A stretch of DNA of 64,000 nucleotides from Albugo candida. Lineage: Eukaryota > Oomycota > Peronosporomycetes > Albuginales. The translations under genes and the position numbers were made by a program. The notes under the pieces are model-generated. The model made no database searches. It saw only the letters and a list, made by a program, of their open reading frames with translations, and was not told the origin of the DNA. Positions 10,249 through 21,255 of this stretch are shown here, in pieces; position 1 is the stretch's first letter, and each line of letters begins with the position of its first letter. Where the stretch lies: assembly GCA_040437565.1 (NCBI GenBank), contig JBDOQK010000022.1, forward strand, positions 372,001 to 436,000, written 5' to 3'.

Positions 10249-10903
10249 ATGCTGGTGCATCAGCAGCGGCAGCAAGTTCCCCAGCCCCCCAATATCGGTC
10301 AGTGTCCATTTAGTGTACCGAACATACGTCGGCAAAAGCTTGGCATACGTGTTTTCGATGAGAAAGAGCTGTACCAAGGACTTCGGTCTGGTTTTCTGGA
10401 CTGGGGAAGAAGTTTTTTTCGCCAAGTCAAGCTGGAGCAGCTCACATGTGGTCTTCAGTGGAGCGAAGGGATTGAAGCAGATCTGCTGACACACTATCTT
10501 AGTGGAACAGCCGAGCGGTACGTCAACAAGCAACTTGAGGCATGGTGGCTCGAGAATCCTACGTTGAGCACGTCATGGAGAGACTACACCAAAATTTCAA
10601 GACAACGATAACTCTAGCGCAGTCAATGAAATTGCTGACAAATAGGAAGGACCGGAGTGGTCAGGGACAGAGCAATGCCTTTATCTGGTGGCTATTAGTG
10701 ATGCGTGTAGAGGTGCCGAGTCGCTTGTGCTGGACAATGGGGTGAAGTATGTTTCAAGTGAGCTGGGTACTGTTATGACGGCTAGGTATGATCACACGCG
10801 TACTGACTACTTGTGCCAGGCAGAAGAACTGTCACAATTTTCTCAGTCAGTGGTAAATGACATGAAAAGTGGGAAGGCGGTTGGTAGAGACGTCGTGGTA
10901 TGA
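10249..10903 (+). pseudogene. Copia element 1 gag remnant
   Basis: Frame 10249-10611 has the gag signature of these elements (GKELY-like 'DEKELYQGL', 'FLDWGRSFFRQV', 'LLTHYLSGTAERYVNKQLEAW'), where element 2 has 'GKETYSGLGAPFTRWGFRFL' and 'LGRHLSGKALTYYDQQV'. A frameshift near 10600 moves the frame to 10542-10745 and another to 10688-10903. A nucleocapsid zinc knuckle follows at about 10937-10990 as CHSCQKIGH with the last Cys replaced (LL), so it is defective. Confidence 0.7.
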
Positions 10904-11012
10904 ATCAGTGATCACAAGCCCCGAGCAGAGATTCGCAAGTGTCACTCATGTCAGAAGATTGGACATATAGCATTTTTATTGCAAAAAAAGAGTTAATACC
11001 AGAAAAGCTGGT

Positions 11013-11548
11013 GTGATAGAATATTTCACACCAGCTGTGGAGGATTCAAATGCAAATCTACGAGATAAGGGGATTCTTCATAGTGGTTCCATCCGTCACT
11101 TAGTAAATGATGAAAGTCTCCTTGAAGATGCAAGGGACTGTGAGATTGAGTGCGTGCTACCTGATGGTGATATGCTCAAATTGACCAAGATGGGGAGTGT
11201 ATTTTTTACCGTAAAAACTGGAGAAAAGCAGCACAAGATACGACTTACGAAAGTTCATTTGGGCCATCCCTCACACGTAACATTTTATCTTATGGCATGC
11301 TTGAGAAGAAAGGTTACGCGCTGACGTACCAGATGGAGCGACGTGTACTTGCTTGTCGCGCGACTGACGAATTGGTATTTGATGTGGAAATGGACGGCAA
11401 TGTACTTGCGGTGCATTCGTTTTCAGATCACGCTAACCCTTTCAGAATGTTGCTGGCAAGCATCCAAGATACTAGTATGATGCAGCCTCAAGTAGACGCT
11501 CATGTGGGCTCGCTGGAGCACTTTTTCATTTGCGATTTGAGCATTTGA
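11013..11548 (+). pseudogene. Copia element 1 protease and linker remnant
   Basis: 'GILHSGSIRHLVNDE' at about 11070-11115 corresponds to the retropepsin active site of copia elements, normally 'LDSG[AS].RH', with the catalytic Asp replaced by His. Followed by 'GDMLKLTKMGSVFFTV' typical of the region after the protease. One frameshift near 11300 joins the frames 11013-11324 and 11297-11548. Confidence 0.65.
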
Positions 11549-12290
11549 CTTATGGTACAATGGAGCGCATGGCGCACGACCCGGCATCGGGCATTAAACT
11601 GACGCACAAGATAAGGACAGTTTGCGTGGCGTGTGCGCAAGGAAGGCAGACCAAGAGTGTGCACTCGAAGAAGGACTCGGGTTTAAATGCTCCAGTGGGT
11701 CGAGTGGGCGGAGTCATCTGCAGCGATTCAAAAGGACCGATGACGCCAAAGGATCGGCTTGGTAACCGATCCCTGGTCAACTTCATTGACCACATGTCTA
11801 ATTACTGTCGTATTTTTCTTGCGAAAACAAAGGATCAAGCGGCGAAGAAGTTCAAGGATTTTTTAATTTTCTTCGATAAACGATTTAATTGCCGTATACA
11901 CGTGTTGCGTACCGACAGCGGAGGCGAGTACATGAATGTGGATCTATTCTGTAAGCAAGCAGGTGTGACACGTTAAGTTAGCGGAGTGCGTAATCAAGCG
12001 TCTAATGGCAAGGCCGAGCTAATGCATTAATGCGTGCTGAACATGGCACGATGTTTGGTGTTTGCTAGCAAACACCATACAATTTGCCGCTATGCTACTG
12101 GGGAGATGCTGTAGAGTACTCTACATACATCCTGAATCTTAGCCCAACCAGGTCCAATGCAAGCAGAGCTTCGCCGATAGAAGATTTCACAGGTCATGTA
12201 CCGGATGTACGTGGGATTGATCGCAGTGCATTGTGTATCGCGACCCACGCAAGAATTCGTTGCAGCATCGTGCGCTAGTGGGTACGATTT
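11530..12290 (+). pseudogene. Copia element 1 integrase remnant
   Basis: The frame 11530-11976 begins with the pre-integrase zinc region ('LTYGTMERMAHDPASGI', 'CVACAQGRQTK', giving the C..C pair) and continues into the integrase core: 'SDSKGPMTP' (first catalytic Asp), 'FIDHMSNYCRIFLAKTKDQA' and 'HVLRTDSGGEY' (second Asp). A TAA at 11974 interrupts just before 'QASNGKAELMH', which contains the third acidic residue. 12084-12278 continues with 'CYWGDAVEYSTYILNLSPT'. Confidence 0.8.
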
Positions 12291-13193
12291 TGGGCAAGAG
12301 TGACGAGAGAAAGGTTGTAAAGTTTACCTTCACAAAAGGATGCTGCTGTCCTGACCCTGCATGTCGCGAATATAGGGACACTCACCCAAGAACACAATCT
12401 GATGCTGCAAAGCAGTATGGCAGAAAGCGGATGCGATGAACGTATCCATTCAGAACGAGCGGATGAGCGAGACCCCCTGATTATTGCCGAAGAGGCAGCA
12501 TTCATCCTGTGTAACAAGACGAATCTTCCACGCGAAGTTGTTGACGAGGCACCGCAAGCTCATATCAAGCCAAAGAAGAAAAAAAAGCATGGTCGAGACC
12601 ANNNNNNNNNNNNNNNNNNNNNNNNNNNNNNNNNNNNNNNNNNNNNNNNNNNNNNNNNNNNNNNNNNNNNNNNNNNNNNNNNNNNNNNNNNNNNNNNNNN
12701 NTGTAGAGTACTCTACATACATCCTGAATCTTAGCCCAACCAGGTCCAATGCAAGCAGAGCTTCGCCGATAGAAGATTTCACAGGTCATGTACCGGATGT
12801 ACGTGGGATTGATCGCAGTGCATTGTGTATCGCGACCCACGCAAGAATTCGTTGCAGCATCGTGCGCTAGTGGGTACGATTTTGGGCAAGAGTGACGAGA
12901 GAAAGGTTGTAAAGTTTACCTTCACAAAAGGATGCTGCTGTCCTGACCCTGCATGTCGCGAATATAGGGACACTCACCCAAGAACACAATCTGATGCTGC
13001 AAAGCAGTATGGCAGAAAGCGGATGCGATGAACGTATCCATTCAGAACGAGCGGATGAGCGAGACCCCCTGATTATTGCCGAAGAGGCAGCATTCATCCT
13101 GTGTAACAAGACGAATCTTCCACGCGAAGTTGTTGACGAGGCACCGCAAGCTCATATCAAGCCAAAGAAGAAAAAAAAGCATGGTCGAGACCA
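12110..13193. repeat. 492-bp identical copies flanking a 100-N gap
   Basis: 12110-12601 and 12702-13193 are identical as far as I compared them, each running exactly to the gap edge or from it. An unmerged contig overlap inside element 1 rather than a biological tandem repeat. Confidence 0.92.
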
Positions 13194-13219
13194 AGAAACT
13201 TCACGCGATCTGTGACAAA

Positions 13220-15155
13220 AAAAAAGTCCGATGTTTCTGAAGAACAGCAGGAGACGATTCCTGACGTGGTATATCACGTCTATGAGTCTGACCCAAAAAG
13301 TTACAACGAGGCCATGAAGAGTCCAAGGCGCAACGGGTGGAATGATGCGATTAATGAGATATTAGCTAAACTGGATTGAACGGTGTCTGGACGATAACAC
13401 CTCGACCCAAGGATGTAGGATTCTTCACAGCGATTGGGGTTTTAGGCCAAAAGCGAGACGAATGGAGACATATTACGCCTGAACGCACTACCTATTGCTT
13501 GTGGCAACGAACAGGTATTTGGGGTTGACCATTTGATCACGTTAGCCTCAGTTACGGAGATGAGTACCGTGAAAGTGGTCTTGGCTTTGGCTATTACATG
13601 GGCGTACCCGCCAGACATGGTGATATCCCGAACGCTTACATGAAGGCTAATAAGGAAGCTCATTTGGACATATTCCTAGGCGTCCCAGTCGGAATGGAGA
13701 TTGGTGTAGAAAGTTTGCGTTCGTTCCGTGTGCAGAGCCCAAAGAATCTCGTTCTTCACNNNNNNNNNNNNNNNNNNNNNNNNNNNNNNNNNNNNNNNNN
13801 NNNNNNNNNNNNNNNNNNNNNNNNNNNNNNNNNNNNNNNNNNNNNNNNNNNNNNNNNNNCAGGTATTTGGGGTTGACCATTTGATCACGTTAGCCTCAGT
13901 TACGGAGATGAGTACCGTGAAAGTGATCTTGGCTTTGGCTATTACATGGGCGTACCCGCCAGACATGGTGATATCCCGAACGCTTACATGAAGGCTAATA
14001 AGGAAGCTCATTTGGACATATTCCTAGGCGTCCCAGTCGGAATGGAGATTGGTGTAGAAAGTTTGCGTTCGTTCCGTGTGCAGAGCCCAAAGAATCTCGT
14101 TCTTCACCTACAAGAAAGCTTGTATGGTTTAAAGCAGGCTGGGAGGCTTTGGAGCCAATTGCTTCACTCGAAGTTAAATGATGCCGGTTTCAATCAACGC
14201 ATTAGAAATATGTGCGTGTATTTAAACGCAATATTAATGACGTAGCGTTGGTAGGCGTCTACGTTGACGACCTGCTGAAGACAGGAACTACTGCTGAGGC
14301 GGTGGATCAATTCTTCTTGAGTATGGAGTCGTTATCGATAAAGAATCTCGGCCATACTAGCAAATTTTTAGGCATGGGAATTGAGTATGGAAAAGTTTTC
14401 GGCTATAAATTGGAGCAAGAAAAAGCAATTAACGACTTGCTACGTGACTTTGGACTGGAACACGCAAATACGATGCGCGTACCAATAATGAATGATTGCT
14501 ACGAGTTGCAATCGTTGGACGAGGAGCTGCTCGAGCAGTTCGCAGAAGGAGGTAAACCGTCTATCAGGAACTTCCAGTCACTTGTCGATACGCTGATGTG
14601 GAAAGCTCGTTGCACGCGACCGGACATCGCTTTTGCAGTACACAAGGCGAACGATAGACGCACAAGCCGCGGATGTATGATTGGAAGGTGGCAAAAAGGG
14701 TCGCTCGCTATATGCAAGGAACAAAGACGTTTAAACTGGCAATGAAGAACATGGTGAAAGAGTCGAATTTATTTGAGATCACGTCGTCCAGTGATGCAGA
14801 GTTTGAGGCAGATAAGCATGATCGAAAGTCACTTACCGGAGGCGTAATTCTTTTGAAAGGGATAGCTGTGAGCTGGATTTGCAAAAACAGGGTAGAGTGT
14901 CGTTATCGGCAATGGAAGCAGAGTTTGTGGCTGCATCCAAGGTTGCTCGTGAGTTACTAGGAATTCGTGAGATGCTAAACGAGTTTGGTTTGTCAATTAA
15001 ATTGGCTATGTCAATGTACGTGTACAATCGAGCTGCGATTAAACAAGTCGAAGGAGAGGCGTCATCAGCAAAACCAAAATGTATCGACGTGCGAGTAAAG
15101 TTCTTATGTAAATATGCACGGCGCGAAATCATTGAGCCGTTACTTGTTAGCTGAT
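13220..15155 (+). pseudogene. Copia element 1 reverse transcriptase and RNase H remnant
   Basis: RT starts with 'PKSYNEAMKSPRRNGWNDAI' (13.3 kb), then 'RHGDIPNAYMKANKEAHLDIFLG', 'LQESLYGLKQAGRLWSQLLH' (14.11-14.17 kb) and, after a frameshift near 14215, the catalytic box 'VGVYVDDLLKTG' at 14.25-14.29 kb. The frame 14212-14745 continues through 'KNLGHTSKFLGMGIEY' and 'CTRPDIAFAVHKA'. RNase H follows in broken frames: 'SSSDAEFEADKHDRKSLTGG' (14.79-14.85 kb) and 'LSAMEAEFVAASKVARELL' (14.90-14.96 kb). 13512-13759 and 13860-14107 are the same sequence on either side of a gap. Confidence 0.85.
13512..14107. repeat. 248-bp near-identical copies flanking a 100-N gap
   Basis: 13512-13759 and 13860-14107 match except one base that I noticed (AAAGTGGTC versus AAAGTGATC). 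Both end exactly at the gap 13760-13859. Unmerged contig ends, possibly from two alleles. Confidence 0.92.
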
Positions 15156-15307
15156 GCACTGACCAAGGCATTGAACGCAACGAAGGTGATGGAGATGTGC
15201 ATGTATTTGGTCTGATGTGAACTTGCGAAGTGGGCCGAAACGCTAAAATCACGCAGAGAAGCTATGGTGCCTTGAAGGGGAAGAATCTAGTACAGCCGAG
15301 AAGGAGT

Positions 15308-15546
15308 GTTGGAATTGACCATCTGGGCGACTGTTCGTCTGATCTGTGACAGGTGGCGCCGACTGACGGATGTATCAGTTTTGCATGGATGATGATTGCG
15401 GCTGTTACTTATTTCACTTCATTATAGTGTAGCCAGCACGATTGCGTATGAGATATTGGCAAGGTTGTAAGGTCGGTAGTTTAACAAGATAATATTCAGT
15501 ATCAAATATATCTCTTGCAGTTGACCCGCTTTCTTCTCTGCTAATA
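15308..15546 (+). repeat. Right LTR of copia element 1
   Basis: Begins TGTTGGAATTGACCATC after a purine run (GAGAAGGAG, 15299-15307) that would serve as polypurine tract. Ends at 15546, directly before the right CATGG duplication. Confidence 0.85.
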
Positions 15547-15547
15547 C

Positions 15548-17529
15548 ATGGTGCATCAGAATTTGCTCCTCTTTTCTCTTGTGGGGATGCTGAACACGTT
15601 TACTGCTGCGGACAATGAAGTAAAAAGCACCGCAACATTGAGTGTCAATAGTAACTTAGGCAAGTGCCAGTCCTGCCTGACAGATATTGTCGGAACGGAT
15701 CCACTTTTGCTTACTTCTCCTCCTACGCACAACCGGAATCAACTGTCGACAACAGTACAAATCCACGCGTCTGGTTATGCTTATTCTTTTATAAGAGCTC
15801 AACTTGATTTTCAGAGTGATCATACATGCGGTTTCATCCCAATGGCAGGTCTTGAACCCGCGAAGATCGTCGAAAATACAAACATACCAGCCAAGATGGT
15901 AGAGTCATCACAAACGCTCTGCGTTCTCACAGATGTGCAGACGAGTTTTACCTGCAGAATCTGTCTCAAAATGACGAGCGGATATCATAGCATGCAGAAT
16001 TTCAGCTGGTAACCATGTAGACACATGAGCTCTTTTTGTATGTGCTATACACACAGCTAAGCGATAATTTCACCTGAAGCAGACTCGAGCATTTGTGGCT
16101 GATCCAATATTTAAATTACTGATTCTGCTTGTAAGTTTCTTGTCAAAAAGCTATCGAGCCCATTGTTCCAAACCACCCGTGAAAAAAAATGCTGTACTCG
16201 AGAAAACTGACTTTCGATCAAGGAATACATTGTATCACACTATCAGACCGATCTATTACAGTCTGAAATGAAAGTCAAACTACTACCAGATTTCCGCAAG
16301 GATCGAGGAACGGACTGATTGCATCAAATGCATAGCAAAATCATCGTATGGTATTGCTGTACTGTGCAATGTTGATACCTTCAAGATCGCGCTTCGAAGA
16401 CATCAGCAACGTATCTCTCTAGTATTAAGAAATTGTTACGATTTATCCACACATTAAACAGATATTTGTCAATCGATATACTTTAAACGGAAAGAGGTTT
16501 GTACCGAAGCCTTTGACGAAGCCATTGAGTTATCCCACGATAGATCAAATTGCTCGGGATTCATTGGCTAAATCATAAACCAAAAATTGTTTTTGGGTAG
16601 AACACAAATTGAATTATCACGAGACGTGTCAGACTTGCATGAAAGAAAATGCTGGACACTCTATTGAAGAACTTTCCAAAATCAATTTTTTTATTCGTTC
16701 GCAAGCAAACTTGAAAAGTTACAGCATCTCTAATTGCATTTCTTCATCTTGTAGGTCAGATCTTTCCAAAAAAGCGGTCAGAGTTTCGGATGAATTTTGT
16801 TTCGCTTACAATTTTCCACCTCCTGAGCGTCTTGGTAGTAACAAACAGGATACATCTCAAGCGAAAAGATTCTCTGTAATCAGAACTGGAAGGCCAAAAA
16901 ATCCGAATTTCTAATGCTTCAGTTGTCTCACGTTAGTGTTGGATATTTTGATGATAGATTTAGAATATTTTTGGATGGTGGGTGCTCCAGGAGATAGTAA
17001 TTGTGTTCTAGATTGTGTAGATTTGGAAATGGGTGGATTGGAACATTTTGATGTCTCTTCCATTCCACCGATATCTTCGGATTCAATTAAAGCCCGGTTC
17101 AGTTTGATAAAGGTTGGGCACAGTCACTTTTTTGCTGGCAATTAGGAAAATTATGGTACCGGGAGTTAAAATAGGGATGAGCATCAAGCGGCACAAAATG
17201 ATAGCGGGATGTAAAGGCATACCATTTTCTTTTTATGAGTATCCTTAGGGAGCCGAACATGCTCGATTACGCGTATCCTCATTAAAGACCTATCTATCAG
17301 ATACGATTTACAATTGGGTCATTTCTAGTGTTCTCCCGGTAATAGGCATAGCTTGGAAAACATTCTCTGACCATCTCGTAACCTTCAGCACTTGAACAAT
17401 ATAAGGCTAGTGTCCAAGTTGACTATTGTATCTACTGCTTTGACTCTGGGCTTGCGTCTTGTTTCTCAAGCTCTAAGGAGAAGAATGCAGGAGGCGCATT
17501 ACAAGAAACGAGCAGAACCTGATGTATGA
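15548..17529 (+). pseudogene. Secreted cysteine-rich family, copy B (disrupted)
   Basis: Unrecognised family. The first frame, 15548-16012, encodes a signal peptide (LLLFSLVGMLNTFTA), CQSCLTDIVG, and CVLTDVQTSFTCRIC. It is broken near 16000 (one A missing relative to copy E in the CAGAAATTTCAG stretch). Later frames carry the C-terminal blocks: 'CQTCMKENAGHS' and 'CISSSCRSDLSKKAV' (16609-16914, ending in a TAA where copy E has Gln), 'LDILMIDLEYFWMVGAP' (16936-17145), and finally 'STALTLGLRLVSQALRRRMQ' with tail KKRAEPDV and a TGA at 17527. The tail is in the same frame as copy E's. The start codon is overlapped by the target duplication of copia element 1, which now sits directly upstream, so the native promoter is 6 kb away. 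Confidence 0.75.
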
Positions 17530-18290
17530 TATCGTTCATTCAAATTGATGAAGACATCTTTACTTCAGGTGGAAATTAATTGTTTGTATCAAAACAAGCA
17601 TTCACATGACCACTTGCACTCTCTTTATTCCACCTCACTTCAATCCTGCACACATGAATTATGTATTGAGTTGGTATCCATCAGGATAATAGCGCACACC
17701 TTTACACGTTTGCTGGGTGGAAGTGCTGCATCTTTCGTGCTCCTCCACTCAAAATAATCAGCGTTTCAGACACTTTTGTGCGCACCCTGCGTGCTTCAAT
17801 TGAAGATAGCTTCTGCAGTCATTTCTCATTAATATGTCATCGATAGTTTGGATTACAGATCGATAAAAAGACTCGATTGTATCTTTGCTGTCCTGCTAGT
17901 CGTGTAGTCGTGTTCATGTGTATGCTGGTGGTCATGTCAATCTGTCCGAAAATCGCTTCGTTTTGGTTTAGCTATAGTGCACCTGCTTTCTCTCCACAAC
18001 TTGACAGATAAAAGCGCAATACATCATAGACAATCCTCTGCCTGATGAAGAACCAAGATGCATGCGTTATATGATAGAAGGATTCTCATTTCTCGTCAGC
18101 TATGAAACGACCGAGTGATATTCATCCAATCCTCTTTTCGATTTAGGTAAACGTACGAGAACCACAACATCAGACAAGAAAATATCGCGTATACGAAACA
18201 GGCAGAAGATAATCATCTCACCTATACAAAGCCACCTGAATTATAAAAACCCGTGACCATTAACGCTTCGCTCAGAAATATATGATAGAT
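17530..18290. repeat. 3' flank shared by copies B, C and E
   Basis: Matches 33.8-34.25 kb and 54.9-55.5 kb, e.g. 'AAAGACTCGATTGTATCTTTGCTG', 'CCGAAAATCGCTTCGTTTTGG' and 'CGTCAGCTATGAAACG' are shared with the E flank (quoted in parts). No reliable gene. Shows that the duplication unit extended about 0.7 kb past the coding region. Confidence 0.65.
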
Positions 18291-19482
18291 GGGCGAAGTG
18301 ACTATGGACTTATTCTATGATTTGGAATCGGCGAAGAGCGCAACCAAGAAGAAACGTAAGGTCTAGAATGCTTCGTTGTGTATCATGAGGTAAAGTAGCA
18401 AGAATCAAGGCGTTTCAGTTCCTCGTTAAGAATCTGATATGAATTTGCACGATGCACGCGCCCAGACATCTATTTTGCACTGCATCGCGCAACAAGGAAG
18501 AATAAGAACCCTCGCTCACAGAGTGGAAAATGGCTAAGCGAATTGCGAGAATTCAAAGGAGACGACGTCGCTAAAGTTTTGCATCAACAGAAGAAGTCAA
18601 CCATGCGACCCCATCAAAGTCGAAAGCTGCAGTGGCGGAGACTTTGCCAAAGACAAATCGGATAGAAAGTCAGTATCAGGATGCGTGCCGACAATGGAAG
18701 CTGCAGTAATATCGTGAAAGTTCAAGAATCAGACGGGTGTCTTGATTAGTACCATGGACGCGGAGTTCATCGTTGCGTCGCATGCTGGTGTTGAGCTTCT
18801 AGGGATAAAGATATATTCTGACAAACTGGAGACGAACATTATCGATCCGATGATCATGTGTCTGGGCAATCAAGTGGAGATCAAGCAACTGGAGGTAAAA
18901 GAGTAACTCAAGCGTGGAACACGTCGAAAATCGTTTAAAAAATTTCTGCCACCACGTACAGTACAAGATATGGTCGCGTAGCCAAGCTTTGTCAAGTCTG
19001 ATGATATACTGGCGGACCTGTTGACGAAGTCAGTATCAGCGCCAAGGATCTCTGGACTGCTTGTTATGTATAAATTTAATGCTACCCAGTATGCTACCGA
19101 GGAGGAGTGTTAGACGATACCGTTTTCTAACAGGCCGTCAAAGGCTTGAGATTTACCTGCAAGACCGATTACAGGTATAGTATGACCTCACCTGAATGGC
19201 TGTCTCATTACAGCATGAATCCTGGAACTATGAGAGGCGGTCATCACAAGGAAGAACACAGATCTTGCAGCACCTTCGGGATGGGGATTGGCGGCTTCGA
19301 ATTCGCAGCGAGGATAGAGAGAACCCTCGTAAGCGCGTTGAATCGATCAGACAAGTTATGTGAAGTGTAGCGTAGTCAAATTCGTAATGTAGTTGCACAC
19401 GCATACTGCAGTGTTAGAAGCTAAATATATTTTACGTATACGTCTACCTCAATTGCTACAAGTGCATTACGAATATTTTTAA
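18290..19482 (+). mobile_element. Copia remnant with right LTR, element 3
   Basis: Only the end of RT, RNase H and the 3' LTR survive. 'TGCACGCGCCCAGACATC' (about 18450) reads CTRPDIYFALHR, the conserved RT end. RNase H residues 'STMDAEFIVASHAGVELLG' are at 18750-18805 and 'LGNQVEIKQLE' at 18870-18895. Many stops. The left boundary is a guess. It is the same LTR family as element 5 at 61.7 kb. Confidence 0.75.
19108..19482 (+). repeat. Right LTR of copia element 3
   Basis: Starts TGTTAGACGATACCGTTTTC after GGAGGAG. It matches 61734-62029 over its length ('GACGATACCGTTTT', 'CAGGYCGTCAA.GGCTTG', 'GTCAAATTCGTAATG' / 'GTCAAGTCCGTAATG'). The 3' boundary is uncertain. The LINE starts about 80 bp further right. 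Confidence 0.7.
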
Positions 19483-19559
19483 TAGAATCAAGGCTAGAGC
19501 GAGAGTGATCCACCGTGTGAAGCTTTCAAAGCTGAAAACATCCTAATTGTTCTGTTTTT

Positions 19560-20450
19560 GACGCAAACATTGAGACAATCAGGCGGTTCAAGATTGCGAA
19601 ATCAGTCTTTCTTGATCAATTTGGAAAGGGTCAGGCTTTGACCGTCATTCTCAATGAGAAACAAATGACATCGGTTTTTTGTAACCACGGGAAAACGGTG
19701 TTTTCGAGTTTCACCTGGCTAGTCGTCATATTGGACAGATGTCTCGACTCCCATGGAGGAATGTCCGTGTAATGAGCACGTGCCCGGACGGATGTCACCT
19801 AATGAAGTATCGGTTTGTGACCGTTCTGGGTGAAATTTAATTCATCAAAAAGTACGACAGATTGGAGCGCCGATACTATTCGGATGTATTTGATTTCGGT
19901 ATTGGGGTTGAAAGAGCGGGAAATGAAAATCCTTTCGAAAACGCGGTGTGGAATTCTTCTTGATAACTTTCGAGAAGCAAATACCTCCACAAAGGGCGCT
20001 TTGTTGACGTGGATCAACTGATTTGCGTCCTTCACGCGACCGGAAGCATTGGTGTATGCTGGGAAGGTGTCCGAGCAAATCGTATTCGGCAAACACCTTT
20101 TCCCTGTGCAGGAAGATAATGCTCAGCCTCCAACAGAGCGACACATTTCAATCAATGTGGACCATATTGTATAGCTTCAGAAGCCGCTGCTACTCTCTTG
20201 GGTGCGTGTCAAAAATCAAAGAAGCAAAGAAGAAAACATAGAAAATGCCATCTGTGCTTGCCTCAAACCCACGGATATGGCGATTGAGACTAAAAAACAG
20301 AGGCGACAGCGGTATTCTAACGAAAAATGTCCGGCCAAATATCGTTGCAGCTCGACTCTTATCCGGATATCACACGAGTTAACACAACACAAATCCCGCA
20401 ACCATCCATCCAATCCTATATCTAGATGACAAATAATCTCCGCCTGGATT
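19560..20450 (+). pseudogene. LINE copy I ORF1-like remnant
   Basis: 'RFKIAKSVFLDQFGKGQALT' (19.58-19.64 kb) aligns with 'RFRNSLPMSFEMGQALT' of copy II (41.42-41.47 kb), and the DVDQLICV stretch at 20.01-20.03 kb with DVANLLCI at 41.83 kb. Later frames end in a lysine-rich region as in copy II. No domain recognised; assignment as ORF1 rests on its position before the endonuclease. Confidence 0.5.
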
Positions 20451-21255
20451 TACGGAACCAGTANNNNNNNNNNNNNNNNNNNNNNNNNNNNNNNNNNNNN
20501 NNNNNNNNNNNNNNNNNNNNNNNNNNNNNNNNNNNNNNNNNNNNNNNNNNNNNNNNNNNNNNNATGAGCACGTGCCCGGACGGATGTCACCTAATGAAGT
20601 ATCGGTTTGTGACCGTTCTGGGTGAAATTTAATTCATCAAAAAGTACGACAGATTGGAGCGCCGATACTATTCGGATGTATTTGATTTCGGTATTGGGGT
20701 TGAAAGAGCGGGAAATGAAAATCCTTTCGAAAACGCGGTGTGGAATTCTTCTTGATAACTTTCGAGAAGCAAATACCTCCACAAAGGGCGCTTTGTTGAC
20801 GTGGATCAACTGATTTGCGTCCTTCACGCGACCGGAAGCATTGGTGTATGCTGGGAAGGTGTCCGAGCAAATCGTATTCGGCAAACACCTTTTCCCTGTG
20901 CAGGAAGATAATGCTCAGCCTCCAACAGAGCGACACATTTCAATCAATGTGGACCATATTGTATAGCTTCAGAAGCCGCTGCTACTCTCTTGGGTGCGTG
21001 TCAAAAATCAAAGAAGCAAAGAAGAAAACATAGAAAATGCCATCTGTGCTTGCCTCAAACCCACGGATATGGCGATTGAGACTAAAAAACAGAGGCGACA
21101 GCGGTATTCTAACGAAAAATGTCCGGCCAAATATCGTTGCAGCTCGACTCTTATCCGGATATCACACGAGTTAACACAACACAAATCCCGCAACCATCCA
21201 TCCAATCCTATATCTAGATGACAAATAATCTCCGCCTGGATTTACGGAACCAGTA
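19772..21255. repeat. 692-bp identical copies flanking a 100-N gap
   Basis: 19772-20463 and 20564-21255 are the same sequence, ending or starting exactly at the gap. Unmerged contig overlap inside LINE copy I. Confidence 0.93.

Larger units (their letters stand above)
9508..15546 (+). mobile_element. Ty1/copia retrotransposon, element 1 (degenerate, both LTRs)
   Basis: LTRs at 9508-9764 and 15308-15546, 5-bp target duplication CATGG, tRNA-primer site after the left LTR, and gag, protease, integrase, RT and RNase H remnants in the copia order (integrase before RT). The copy is full of frameshifts and stops and cannot encode a working polyprotein. The LTRs differ by many substitutions and indels, so the insertion is old. 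The apparent length is inflated by two gap-flank duplications (12110-13193 and 13512-14107); without them it would be about 5.1 kb. Confidence 0.92.

Noticed and set aside
12110-13193. Tandem duplication within copia integrase as a biological event
   Set aside because: Identical copies end precisely at a 100-N gap, the same as at seven other gaps; contig overlap explains it.
18335-18366. A nuclear localisation-like KKKRKV stretch before a TAG
   Set aside because: It lies in eroded copia sequence with no open frame around it.
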